From assembly GCA_016630955.3 (NCBI GenBank), contig CM049993.1:248001-312000 (forward strand): 64,000 nt of DNA, written 5' to 3'. A program made the position numbers and the translations under genes. This DNA comes from Didymella arachidicola (taxonomy: Eukaryota > Ascomycota > Dothideomycetes > Pleosporales > Didymellaceae). A model generated the notes under the pieces. The model did not search any database. It was not told where the DNA came from and was given only the letters and a program-made list of their open reading frames with translations. Position 1 is the stretch's first letter. Each line of letters begins with the position of its first letter. Below are positions 1-10,336 of this stretch, one piece after another.

Positions 1-969
1 AGCATCTTTTGACCAAAAGAAATCCAGGACAATCGCGCGATAGACCCACTTGCCATCCCGGGAGACGACGCCTGTACGCCACGCAGAGCCACGCCCTGGC
101 GGGTTGGGTACTTTATGCTTGCCGGAGTTAAGGTCCGCAGGAAAGCGGACCAGGAAGAGCGAGTAGTCGACCGCGTTGTTCTCTTGCAGCAGCTTGCTGT
201 CTATCGCGAGCTGCGCAACAAGTTCCTCCTTTTGGTCGATCGTGACTCTGATCTTGTCGGGGAACTCATCAATGAGGCGATCTTTGACACTCTGAGGCGC
301 CAGCCTACCGCCAGCAATGTCGCGTTCAGGAAAGAAAAAATCGTTCGGCTTCAGATCGAAAGTTTCCCATCGTTTTTGCTGGCTCTTATCGCAGCTCGAC
401 TTCCCATATAGAATGTTCTCCATGATAATATGGTGGCTGGGAGCAGTGCCGAGCCAAGATCCCAGCGTCGAGGTCGGGCAGTATAGCAGATCGGTTATGC
501 GGACGAGTAGTGAGTCTTTGTTGATCTGCATGTGCTCGACATATGGGTCGAGTAGTCGTTGGCGGAAGAAGGATTGCTCGAAGTGACGCGGTAGAGACTT
601 TACTAGGAACTTGGTATTCGGCGTGGTGAAGAATGTCTGCGATTCTTAGCAGTGGAGCATGCAAGGAATATAGCCACATACCGATCCAGAATATCCCAGG
701 TCGCCCACCGACTTCAAATCCGTACGCTTATATTTGCTCTGGCTCCTGAAACTCTCTGTATACTCTTCTTCTTCGATCTGCCACGACTCATTTCTCAGCT
801 TCTTAAAGATTTGATCTCGATACCGTGCGAGTGTGAGCTGGAAGATGGAGAAGAAAGCAAGAATGCGCGCGAGAAGCCTAGGACTGGCTTTATCATCATC
901 GCTGTCAGGCTTGACCACGAATACTGCACGCAAGATGGAAGTACTGATGAGGCGCTGTCGGCGTCCCAT
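1..969 (-). CDS. phosphatidylinositol-phosphate kinase-like protein (3' end cut by window)
   Basis: Two exons are visible: 969..682 and 636..1, joined by a 45-base intron with a GTATGT donor. They give 308 residues with no stop, so the gene runs off the window start. Family motifs of the PIP kinase (SAICAR synthase-like) fold are clear: TPNTKFLVKSLPRHFEQ, the MENILYGK strand, a TFDLKP segment, KLLQENNAVDYSLFLVRF, and near the edge WRTGVVSRDGKWVYRAIVLDFF. Such enzymes phosphorylate phosphoinositides at membranes. The N-terminal part before the kinase core is short (about 110 residues), unlike Mss4 or Fab1, so this resembles the small fungal PIPK-like proteins rather than either classic enzyme. 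The start MGRRQRL at 969 was chosen because it opens conserved-looking sequence. An in-frame ATG at 1203 would add 78 residues. Substrate specificity cannot be read from the fragment. Confidence 0.85.
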
Positions 970-2526
970 CGTGAATGTTGATGTTACAGCTTTGAAGTTG
1001 GCGCGCTCTGAACTTTGTTTGTTTGTAGCTGTCTCTGGCGCCTGGGCAGCTGACGTCATAGTTTGCGTTCTTCCCATCGATGTGCTCGCTGTCCACTTCA
1101 TGCCAGCCACCATCACATGTCCATGTCGCCTCCATACCAGCCGCGGAGGCTCTTGTGGAGCGCACGGTTGACAAAGGGTGAACTGTGCGATCTGAGATGC
1201 CAACGGCCGCTGGCCTGCAGCTAACTTTTAGTACCTGGCAAGAGTACCCGTGGCAAGTAGTCGACGCGGGACCGGAGCATGGATTCCTTGTATTACCAGA
1301 GCCCAGAGCGAGCCGCGCCTGCACAGCCTTTCAATTATATCCTCATCAGGCGGACCGCGTATATTGACACAGTGTCTAGATTCAACAACTTGCTGTAAGA
1401 TGAACTGAAAGAGCTGTGGTACACATGCGGTTACCCCGGACCCGGCATAAGCTTTGCAAGCGTTGAAGCAGGCACCAAGTCCTATCTTCCAGCTACTCCT
1501 GAAACACCATCTTGAGCGGCAAGTTGAGGCTGCTATGCCACGGGTCTCTGAAACTGTAAACCTATTTCAGACTGCGCCGCAGCCGTGCAGGACGCTGGTC
1601 TCGGAGACAGAGGTTCGCGCATTGCCACTGCCCTCATGCACTGGATCTCAGAGGCGGCTTAAATCTACGGTGGTACAGACATGCAGCGTCTGATGTGCCC
1701 TTTGATGCAAGTCAAATGATCCTGCGCTGATACCTGACCAATGCCCAAGCAGTCAAGGACAGTCCTATCCAGCCACAGCGCCCCATCTCTCGCATGTGGC
1801 ATCTTAGGGACTTGCAACAAATCGGCCCCCACCGAAGGATTAGCGATCTCCCGTCCGGAAGGGATCCCATGGCTTCAATATCGGACCCCACGCCTGGAAG
1901 GGAAGTTGTTTCGCAATCAGCCGGAGTGACATTGGCGGGGACGTAGGGAACGGTAGATCTCAGCAATACAAGGGTCTGCTAACCGATCTGGCAGACTTCG
2001 TACTCATGCCTTGGTGCCGTACTGGATGCTTACATGTTTAGGCAGGTCTGTTCGAGCGTCTTTCTATGCAAGCATCCGACCTCCTCACTGGCCCAGATCG
2101 TTGGCCCCTGGATCTATCTAGTCCCTTGTTGACATGTGAGACTGTCGTCTGGACCTCCACATCGGCAGCATGCCGAGCTAAAAGTCCCGTTAGCAGTGCC
2201 TTGGATCCCATCAGGCTTCCTTCAAACGTCGCGCCGTGGCCAATGAGGTTTGCCGCATTCAGAGTAGTCGAGGAAGTACAAGCCCTCACTCGAAATGTTG
2301 CATCTCGGAATGATTAGCTTGTCTGCAGGGCTTACGGGCTACCACTAAGACAAGTATATCTGGATAGACGTCCGTTCTAGGCGCCTGGGTCGCTGTATAA
2401 ATTCACTTTCAGACCATCCCGCGGTGCTGTTCTCATCAATCCTTCTGCGTCTGCTTTCCTCGATCATCTTATTAGACAACAGTCACACATTCAGATACCC
2501 TAATCATTGCGGGTCGAGATCGGAGT
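970..2526. other. intergenic region, no gene recognised
   Basis: This spacer separates two divergent genes. Only short unconvincing ORFs occur in it. Apart from the TATA box listed separately, I see nothing with a recognisable function. Confidence 0.6.
2396..2402 (+). promoter_or_regulatory. TATA box of the pathogen-related protein gene
   Basis: The sequence TATAAAT lies 125 bases upstream of the ATG at 2527 and is followed by pyrimidine-rich sequence (TTCCTCGATC region), as is common in strongly expressed fungal genes. This is inferred from sequence and spacing only. Confidence 0.5.
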
Positions 2527-3599
2527 ATGGCTGCCGCAGATAGTCAGCATATGCCTCAGGAGCCGGCGCCTCCCGCTCTTCCAGACTACCTCACTGACCC
2601 CGATGCTGTCCTGAAGGACACCGAGGTTAACTGGCGCTACGGCAAGGCACCGGATTATTCAAAGACAAGAAAGGTCTTCTCCAAAAGTGAGTAGTGCCAC
2701 ATCAGCGACCAATACCACGTCACTAACCATCATCAGCAAAGCAAAAGTCACACGAACCAGGCTCCCTTCCCGAGCTTGTCCAGAACCTCGTCAAGAACTG
2801 GGAAGTCGAAGCCTCATTCAAGCCGACGCTCAAAGACTGGCGCACCATCGACCACGCCAACTACTCCTTCGCCATCAACGGCTCGGCGCCCGAAGGCGCC
2901 GAAGCCATGCTCAAAGTCGGCACCTACAACGCCATCCTCGCCCCAAACGAGTTCTACTCGCCCGCCTACTCCGACTTCGAAAGCAGCCACAAGACATTCA
3001 AACGCATGATGCCGACGTTCGCATGGGAAGTCCTGGAAGTCTACAGCGGGCCCCCCACGGTCAGCTTCCGGTGGCGCCACTGGGGCGTCATGAAAAACGA
3101 CTACATCGGCATCAACAAAGACAAGGAAAAAGTCACGGCCAGGGCTCACGGGGGCGAAATCGACATCCAGGGCGTTACGGTCGCTACCGTCAACGAAAAG
3201 GTACAGCTACAGTCTGTACGGACGTGGTTCGATCCAATGGACATGTTCAGACAAATCGCGCCTGATGGCGTCGTGAAGAAAGAAGCTATCGACGCGAACA
3301 TGGCGCCCGCTGATGTCGTCGACAGCACGGCGGCAACATGCTCCTCCAAGACCAGCGTCACCGAGGCGCTCGAGGCCATGGGCCTCGGCGATGAGGCTGC
3401 GAGTGGCGGCTGCCCCTTCGCCGATGGTGAGACTAAGCTGCCAGAGGGTCACTCCCCGGTTGAGGAGAAGAAGGAAAGGATTGTTGCTGAGTTGAGGACG
3501 GAGAAGGATACTATCAAGACGCAGCTTGATCCTGAGCAGCATGGGAGGTTTGACGAGGAGGTTGCTGGGTATGCTTGTATGCCGGGCGGGTTCCGCTGA
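2527..3599 (+). CDS. homologue of plant 'pathogen-related protein' (NTF2/SnoaL-like fold)
   Basis: Exons 2527..2686 and 2737..3599 encode 340 residues. The intron has a GTGAGT donor, CTAAC branch site and CAG acceptor, and joins in phase 1. The N-terminal half aligns by eye with the barley pathogen-related protein family: VNWRYGKAPDYSKTRKVF, then a stretch ending LVKNWEVEASFK, then YNAILAPNEFYSPAYSDFES, then WEVLEVYSGPPTVSFRWRHWG. That core is an NTF2-like domain. The C-terminal about 110 residues are charged and contain a GGCPFADGE segment, also reminiscent of the plant protein's cysteine-containing tail. No signal peptide is seen, so it is probably cytosolic. The biochemical function is unknown in both kingdoms. 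A TATA box sits 125 bases upstream. Confidence 0.85.
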
Positions 3600-4497
3600 A
3601 TTCTGCGGGTGCGAGGGGTTGTGGATGTTGGGGTGATGTGGCGCTGTGCGAGAGATGGGGGTGAGGGAGCGAGTATGTATGGTTTGAATAATACTACTTT
3701 GCCGCATCTGCTACTTCACCTAATCGACAAGAAGATACGAATGAGACCGTGACATAGTCCCGCGTATCTCCATGCACATAGCTGGGCTCGCCAATTGGCG
3801 CAGCATGCATCGGGAGACAGAGGTACGTCATGCATGGTGCGCCCAGGCAGTTGGGCGCCTGGACGGTTGGGTGCCTGGTCGGCCAAATTCCCACGTGGAA
3901 GTGGATCACTGGGTGAGGGCTCAACGGCGCTGATTGCGTGTTCAGGGACAACCCGTTCTGCGGCGCTGTATCAGATGTTGGGTTGCGACGGTGACGGGAT
4001 GGCCTGGCGTGTCAGGTGCAGAGGTTGGGTTCTGGGGGAGAAAGGGCAGATTTGCTTTGTGGACAGCGTTATGGGGCGTGTGCAGTAGGACTATATTGCA
4101 ATCTGTGAATCCCATCTAATTACTTCCGTGTTCGTTGGATTCCCAGTCTGTACCTCGCACTGCGCAGCCTTCTCTTGGCTGACGAAGCAGATCCGCGGGC
4201 CAGTCGGGAAAGAGCCGCAGCAGCCCTCACTGACGTCTCGCAGCGTGCACCAAGACAGCCATTCTTCGCAGCTTCTGTGGCGAGTGCAACGCGCGGCTGG
4301 CCAGCACCGAGCCATTGAACATCCCGCAGCGCATCGCAAGTCCGGCGCCGTCATTCATGTGCTGCCTAGTCGGCGCATAGAGGACCGCGCCCCGCTGAGC
4401 TGGAGACACGACAGCAGCGCTCACCACCGCTGGGCCCGACCGCGACCACGCCCACGACTCTCCCCGCCATTCCTAGCACCACGCCCCCGCCGCCGCG
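3600..4497. other. intergenic region, no gene recognised
   Basis: This is the 3' flank of the pathogen-related gene and promoter of the WASP gene. An open frame runs through 4128..4793, but it overlaps the WASP start in another frame and looks like a by-product of GC-rich sequence. Confidence 0.6.
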
Positions 4498-6467
4498 ATG
4501 CCCTCGATCCTGTCCGACGAGGACAAGCTGACGGTCAAGCGCACCGTGCCCAAGTCGGCCAACAAGATCCACGCCGTCGCCGTCGCCAAGCTGTACGTTG
4601 CCTACCCGAACAGGAACAACTGGACCTACACGGGCCTGCAGGGCGCCGCCGTGCTGGCCAACGACCTGGTCGGCCACACGTTTTGGATCAAGCTGGTCGA
4701 CATATCGTCGGCCAACCGCGGCGTCATCTGGGACCAGGAGCTCTACGATGGCTTCGCGTACAACCAGGACCGCGTCTTCTTCCACTCGTTTGAGCTGGAG
4801 GACTGCCAGGCCGGGCTGTCCTTTGCCGACGAGAAGGAGGCCAAGACGTTCAAGAAGAAGATGGACGACCGCGAGAAGAACGCCCACAAGAACACGCGGA
4901 ACAAGCCCTTTGGCGCGCCCGCAGGGAGCAGCGGCCCCGTCGCGAATGGGAAGAGCCAGAGCCACGGCCTGCTGGGCGGCCTGTTCGGCCACAGGCACTC
5001 GTCGAATCCCGCGCCGCCGCCGCAGTCCATCATCCCGCCGCCCGCCGTGAGCGTCGTGTCGCCGTCGCAGAGCAGCCACTCCAACGCCACGAGCGCGCGC
5101 AGCTCGGCCATCGACACGACGGACCCCTCGTGGCAGCCGCTGCTGAAGGAGCTGCTGGCCATGGGCATCACCGAGGACCAGATCGAGGAGAACGCCGACT
5201 TCATCAAGCTGTACATTGAGCAGAAGAAGCACGACGAGAAGGCCCAGGCCGAGAACGAGGCGAGGAGAGCGCGCGCACCACCGCCCCCGCCACCGAGCGC
5301 GCCGCCCACAGCGCGCGCCATCAGTCCCCAGACGACAGGCAACTCGAGGCGTGGGCCTCCGCCCGCACCCCCGCCAGCGCGACGCACCAAGACGGACCTG
5401 CCGAACCGCAACTCCGCCTCGAGCCCTGCTCCGCCGTCACCACCGCGCGAGCCATCGCCGCCGCCGGGTCCGCCGAGGCCTGTCTTCAGAGCGCCCCCGC
5501 CCATCGCAGACGCCGGCAAGTTTGCGAATCAGCCGCCTGCGCCCCCAAACCGAGCACGAGCACAGTCAGGCGCTGCTTCTGGGCCACCGCCGCCGCCTCT
5601 GCCGCCGAAGACTCCAGCTCCAGCAGAAGATCAACCTGCGGGCGGCAAGTTCGGCGTGCCGCCTCCGTTCACTGGCAATCGAGTACCTTCAGGCGCACCG
5701 CCACCGCCTCCAAGTCGAGGCCCAGTTCCGCCGCCGCCCCCATCACGCAACACGCCCTCAGCGCCTCCACCGTTGCCGCCGAAGACGCCCGGCACATCGC
5801 TCCCTCCCCCGCCGCCGCCAACGAACAATGCGCCCCCAGCACCACCGCCTCTACCGCCAACATCGTCTCGACCTGTGCCGCCGGCGCCTGCAACCTCAGC
5901 GCCTACTCCTCCGCCACTGCCTCCTACATCCTCGATTCCACCGCCCCCGCCCATGCCAGGAAGGTCGATCCCGCCTCCCCCGCCCATGCCAAACGCCGGC
6001 GCACCTCCCCCACCGCCACCAATGCCCCCAAGCACCGGCCCGCCTCCGCCTCCACCTATGCCAACGCGGGATGCAGGCGGTCCACCCCCGCCCCCTGGAC
6101 CACCACCACCCCCGGGGCCGCCCCCGCCTCCTGGTGGCGCCCCTCCCCTGCCAAAGGTCGCAGCAGCCGGCCGCGACGGTCTCCTCGCCGACATCCGCGG
6201 CGGCGCAAGGCTGAAGAAAGTCTCGGACACAGAGAAGCGAGACCGCAGCGCAGCAGCCGTTCCCGGACAGGAACCCGCGTCGACCCCTGGCGGCGCGAGC
6301 GCACCCGCCACCCCCGGCGCGGATGCAGGCCTAGCCGGTGCGTTGGCGAGTGCGCTTGCGGCGCGCAAGGCGAAAGTTAGTCATAGTGGTGAGTTTTTCC
6401 GTTTTTTGATCGTGTTGAAGGGGGGCTAATTGGTGTAGATGATGAGAGTGATAAGGATGATTGGTAG
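4498..6467 (+). CDS. LAS17: WASP/Las17 homologue, Arp2/3 activator
   Basis: Exons 4498..6388 and 6439..6467 encode 639 residues. Residues about 10-115 form a WH1/EVH1 domain (KIHAVAVAKLYVAYPNRNNW, then ...YTGLQGAAVLANDLVGHTFW). A helical segment follows near residue 205 (LLKELLAMGITEDQIEENAD), then about 290 residues of proline-rich sequence that binds SH3 proteins and profilin. A WH2 motif is at about 560 (LLADIRGGARLKKV). The second exon is only 29 bases and adds the acidic tail DESDKDDW. WH2 plus acidic tail is the Arp2/3-activating module, so the gene should drive actin patch assembly and endocytosis. Without the tiny last exon the acidic tail would be lost. Large open frames in other frames and strands here are shadows of the GC-rich proline codons. 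Confidence 0.95.
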
Positions 6468-7836
6468 GCGACTGATCCAGAAGGGGATATGAGACGGATG
6501 CAGCTCTATCACGAACGCGCACGCCGAGCCGCAAGACAGCGCGATGTGGTAAGCAACGGCTAAGCCGCCGTCCAAAGTAAACATCGGAAACGAGACGGGT
6601 AGATGGTGAGTCTGGAACCGAGACGTTGTCGAGCTGATGGAGGAAGGGAACAGGGAAGAAGGAGTGTAAAGCGGTTAAGTAGGTTATATATCCACACCCT
6701 TCTACAAACGCAAACGCAGCTGGTCCTGTGTTTTTTGTGATGAAGAGATCCCGAGATGAAGTACGCACGCGATTTGGGAATTGGGGTTTAATCGCGCCTT
6801 AATCTTCACTTCCCGCAGTGTTGGTATCCGCCTCGAGGCATCTTCAATCATGTCCAGTCCAGTCCAGTCCAGTCCAATCCACAAACTCCCTTGCGTCCAC
6901 CCGCCCTCAACTTGACCTATCCTTCTTATTTCCACCATCGCATCCCTGGCGTTCGTTCACTCCTCCGACATGACATAGCCTTGCCCTCTCCTCTTCGATA
7001 GTGTTGGGTTGAGTACGCTTTTGAGTTCCTAGCAGGGCTTCAGGATGTGGTCGAGATCGATTCTGTACGTTTCCGACTCCAGCTTGGACCTTTTATATCT
7101 CGTGGGTTGCTAGGTACTCAATGCTTGCGATCGTGAGTGACGAGAATGTTGGATTTTGTCAGAGCAGTGCCCGAAGACGACTCGACGCGTTCCTAGGGTG
7201 TTGAGTGATGGCGCTATTCTGTAATGGGTAAAGCGTAGTTGCGACGGGTTTGTAGGTTATTACCGTAACTCGTAACTCCTGACAGTCGGGACTCCCGATG
7301 GTCGTTGGTCGAGCGAACCTGAATATCGCGCGTCTGTCACGGAAACTACGCAGCTCTACAACTCGGCGCTTGAGAGATTGCTGCTCGATCTATTTCCGTC
7401 TTACATACATGGCAAGGATGAACGCCGAGGCGAAAGGGGGCTGACTGCGTCCCCACACCAAACCCCAGTCGCGCACAACTACCGTAGGTAGACGGCCCTG
7501 ATACGCCAGCAACTCCTCACCGCATCATGGCACATCGCACATCTACTTTGGATACCGCGATGGTGCTGACAGCTATGCCGCTCACAAACAAGTTGACCGG
7601 CATTCTGCTCTCTTTGACCAGTACGGTGTCGATTTGAGTGCGTCGGGCATGCCACAGCAAGGCTTCAGCACGGAAATGCCGTGCATGGCCCTTGAAACAG
7701 CCACAACCGCGCGAGGCTGAGGTGTACCTGGTGGGGCTATCGATATGAGGCCCCCAGCGCGTTGTTCCCATATCACATCAAAATCTGCACCGCTGTCAAG
7801 GCGTACCCTCTACCGCCTGGCATCGAAGCGACAGAG
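6468..7836. other. intergenic region, no gene recognised
   Basis: It holds the 3' flank of the WASP gene and the upstream region of the next gene. A short tandem array of the pentamer TCCAG lies near 6852-6876. No coding signal was found. Confidence 0.6.
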
Positions 7837-9977
7837 ATGGCGACAAACATTATACCAGGCTCTCTGGACGATGACATCTACCTCGGCTTCTGGATCAACC
7901 GATCTTTCGACACCATTCGAGGAGCGACTCTGACATTGGACCGAACCCGCGGCGGACTGCTTATCGCGTTCCTGGCATTGTTCGTCAGTACAAGTGGACG
8001 CAGTCTATGGAAGGTGGCCCGATGCCTACTTCATTTCGCGCAGTCATCGGAAGGGAGCAATGACGGCCTTTACAACCAACGGCAAGCGATATTGAGGAAT
8101 ACGCCTTTGCCACTCGATGCAGCATACGACCTCGCACTCGTCATGTTCGCCTGGCGTAGGAGAGGGAATGGCATGTTGCAAAAGCTGCTCTTGTCTATGA
8201 CGATTGCTCTGGTTCTAGCAGTCTGCTTCATTTTTGCCGGCATTTTCTCGTCTAGAGTCTCGAGCAGTTCCGCAAATGAAGTACTTTTGACAGGGAGAGA
8301 TTGTGGTTCCGACTTGCCTGCAATGGACGGCTACGACAGCTACCAATTCGTTACGCCGTATCTTAATCAAAAAGCGGCTGAAAATCTAGCATATGCCCAG
8401 CAATGTTACCAGCTCGAGGATCACGAGCAGCCGGATAGTTGCAAGGTCACCACTATCCCAACTCTACCGTACAAGGTTGACCATAATGCTGCCTGCCCTT
8501 TCCCAGCAGAAATGTGCAAACTCTCGGACGGTAACTGGCTTCTCGACACTGGTGTACTCGACAGTTACGAGCACTTCGGGTTGAACATGGGGCCTCATGT
8601 CACTGTCCAGGTCAGGGAGCATTGTGGGCCGCTGAGCACTGCAGGATTTTCCAACTCTTCTGTTGATCCAGAACGAGGCGGTGCCAATTATACTAGATAC
8701 TATTACGGAGGCGGCTCACTCAATTACACGTTCGAGGTTGTAAATGACCCGACGTGGCTCACTTCCGAAAAAGAAGGTGACTACCAGATCATGTACGTCT
8801 GACTTGGTCTCAAGCCTTGCAATGGCTGTATATTAGAACAATTGCTGACAAAAACAGCCCCTTGCAGGAGCGACTGGAGACTATGCGTTGGGTACCTGAG
8901 CTTCTGGTTGCTCACGCACAGACGACCCTGTATTTCCTGGTGCCATTCGGTGTCGCATATATGAACCAAACAAACGACCCATGGTTCTCCGCAAACACCC
9001 CCTCCGGTACATTGACGCCTTTGTACGTTCCGGACGAGCCTGCCGCAGTGATGGGCTGCACGTCAACAAGGACCTTTTGCAACCCCAAGATTCCCGGTCC
9101 GGAAGGCTGCCTCAATTTGTATGACGGCGGCGATGGAGAGGATGAGTTTCGCCAGATCTTCCCGGATCTCGACGATCGACTGTTTTTGCGCCCCCTGAAC
9201 GTCGTACTGCAAGCCTTCGGGTCTGGTCGTATACGAGACCTTTACGCAGCCAAGAGCGTACCAACTTTGCTCGCACGTCAGACTTTATTGCCATTGTATC
9301 CTCCAAACAGAAATACGGGCATTCAAACGAAGGCCTTGCCGTCGAACCAGTGGCAGAAAGAGCTGGAATACGTAGCTCAAGCCTCTTTAGCTTCCATGCA
9401 GCATTTTGTCGTAGACTATACCCGAGGATCCTGGCTTGGGGGCGGCAGTGCCTGTGAGCAATCCGGGGAGCCTTGTCGAAGAACATGTCACAGTCAAGTA
9501 TGTCCACGAACGAGTGTCGAGAAGCCCGTGCGCTAACTTGCGAAACAGAAAGCTCGAAGCTCGAAGCATTATTCATTCAGTGTCCTGGGCGTGGGCCTCA
9601 TCCTCGCCATTGGAGGAAGCATCATGTTTGCTGCGTTTCTGCTGGAGCCAGTACTCGCAGCCCTCTTCAAGATGCCATGGCTCCAACATAACCAGAGGCT
9701 GCGCTATGCCTATGCAGAGTGGCAAGCTGGGTCGACACTTCAGATTCAACGACTTGCGCACGAAGGCTTGGGCGTCGGCACGTGGTCGAACGCAGCCGGT
9801 ACCGTACCAGTTACCAAAGTAGATGAAAAACTCGCCGCGCTGGACGTCAGCGAGCAAGATCACGCCCGGCTGAGGCGCGCTTCAGTGGAACTTGGGAAGG
9901 TCGGTTATACAATCGACTCTGCACAGAAGGGCCCCGTGCCTCGCTACTCGAGGGTACCAAACATTGAACAAATTTGA
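7837..9977 (+). CDS. fungal multi-pass membrane protein of unknown function
   Basis: Exons 7837..8792, 8858..9497 and 9549..9977 encode 674 residues. The start MATNIIPGSLDDDIYLGFW was chosen because GFWINRSF...GATLTL opens the region shared by a large family of uncharacterised filamentous-fungal membrane proteins. Hydrophobic segments are GGLLIAFLALFVS (about residue 50), LLLSMTIALVLAVCFIFAGIF (about 130), a weaker one at AQTTLYFLVPFGVAYM, and a C-terminal one starting FSVLGVGLILAIGGSIMFAA. The large loops between carry several Cys residues and N-glycosylation sequons (NYT), so they are probably extracytoplasmic. The third exon is entered by an ideal GTATGT...CTAAC...CAG intron, placing CHSQ next to KARSSKHYSFSVLG, a join typical of the family. 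Function is unknown; members often sit in accessory regions. Confidence 0.8.
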
Positions 9978-10336
9978 GTAAGGTTGGAAAGCAATGTGAT
10001 CGCAGACGGTTAGGTAACCCGGTCTCAACATATACTGCTATAAGTACCAGACCGAAATTAATGTTGTGTTCAAACGCGGCCATGTAACAAAAACAATGCA
10101 CATCATCACCTGAAAAATCGACACTCGTCCACGATTCCACTTAGTGCCTCTCAGCACCTCTCTACCACGTCTCCAAACATGACCTAGAGTAATATGACGG
10201 TGTCTCGTCTGCGGAAGGTTCCAGGAATTAAACCGGCAGACAAACTGATCACTGCGGTATTGAAGAAATCCGCTAATTAAAGAAGACAGGAATTTACTAG
10301 TCGATGCACAACAATAACGTTGAACAGCTTATATCG
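9978..10336. other. intergenic region between convergent genes
   Basis: AT-richer spacer between the membrane-protein gene and the 3' end of the transporter pseudogene. Nothing recognisable was seen. Confidence 0.6.

Noticed and set aside
4366..6368. Several long minus-strand and alternate-frame open frames over the WASP gene
   Set aside because: They are Gly-, Arg- or His/Arg-rich by-products of proline-rich coding sequence; WH1, WH2 and the acidic tail fix the real frame.
6852..6876. TCCAG pentamer array as a regulatory element
   Set aside because: Only about four or five copies, in a spacer, with no linked feature.
9436..9500. Alternative frame (VSNPGSLVEEHVTVK) as evidence of a frameshift in the 674-residue membrane protein
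   Set aside because: The primary frame with the GTATGT...CTAAC...CAG intron gives the CHSQ-KARSSKHYSFSVLG join expected for the family.
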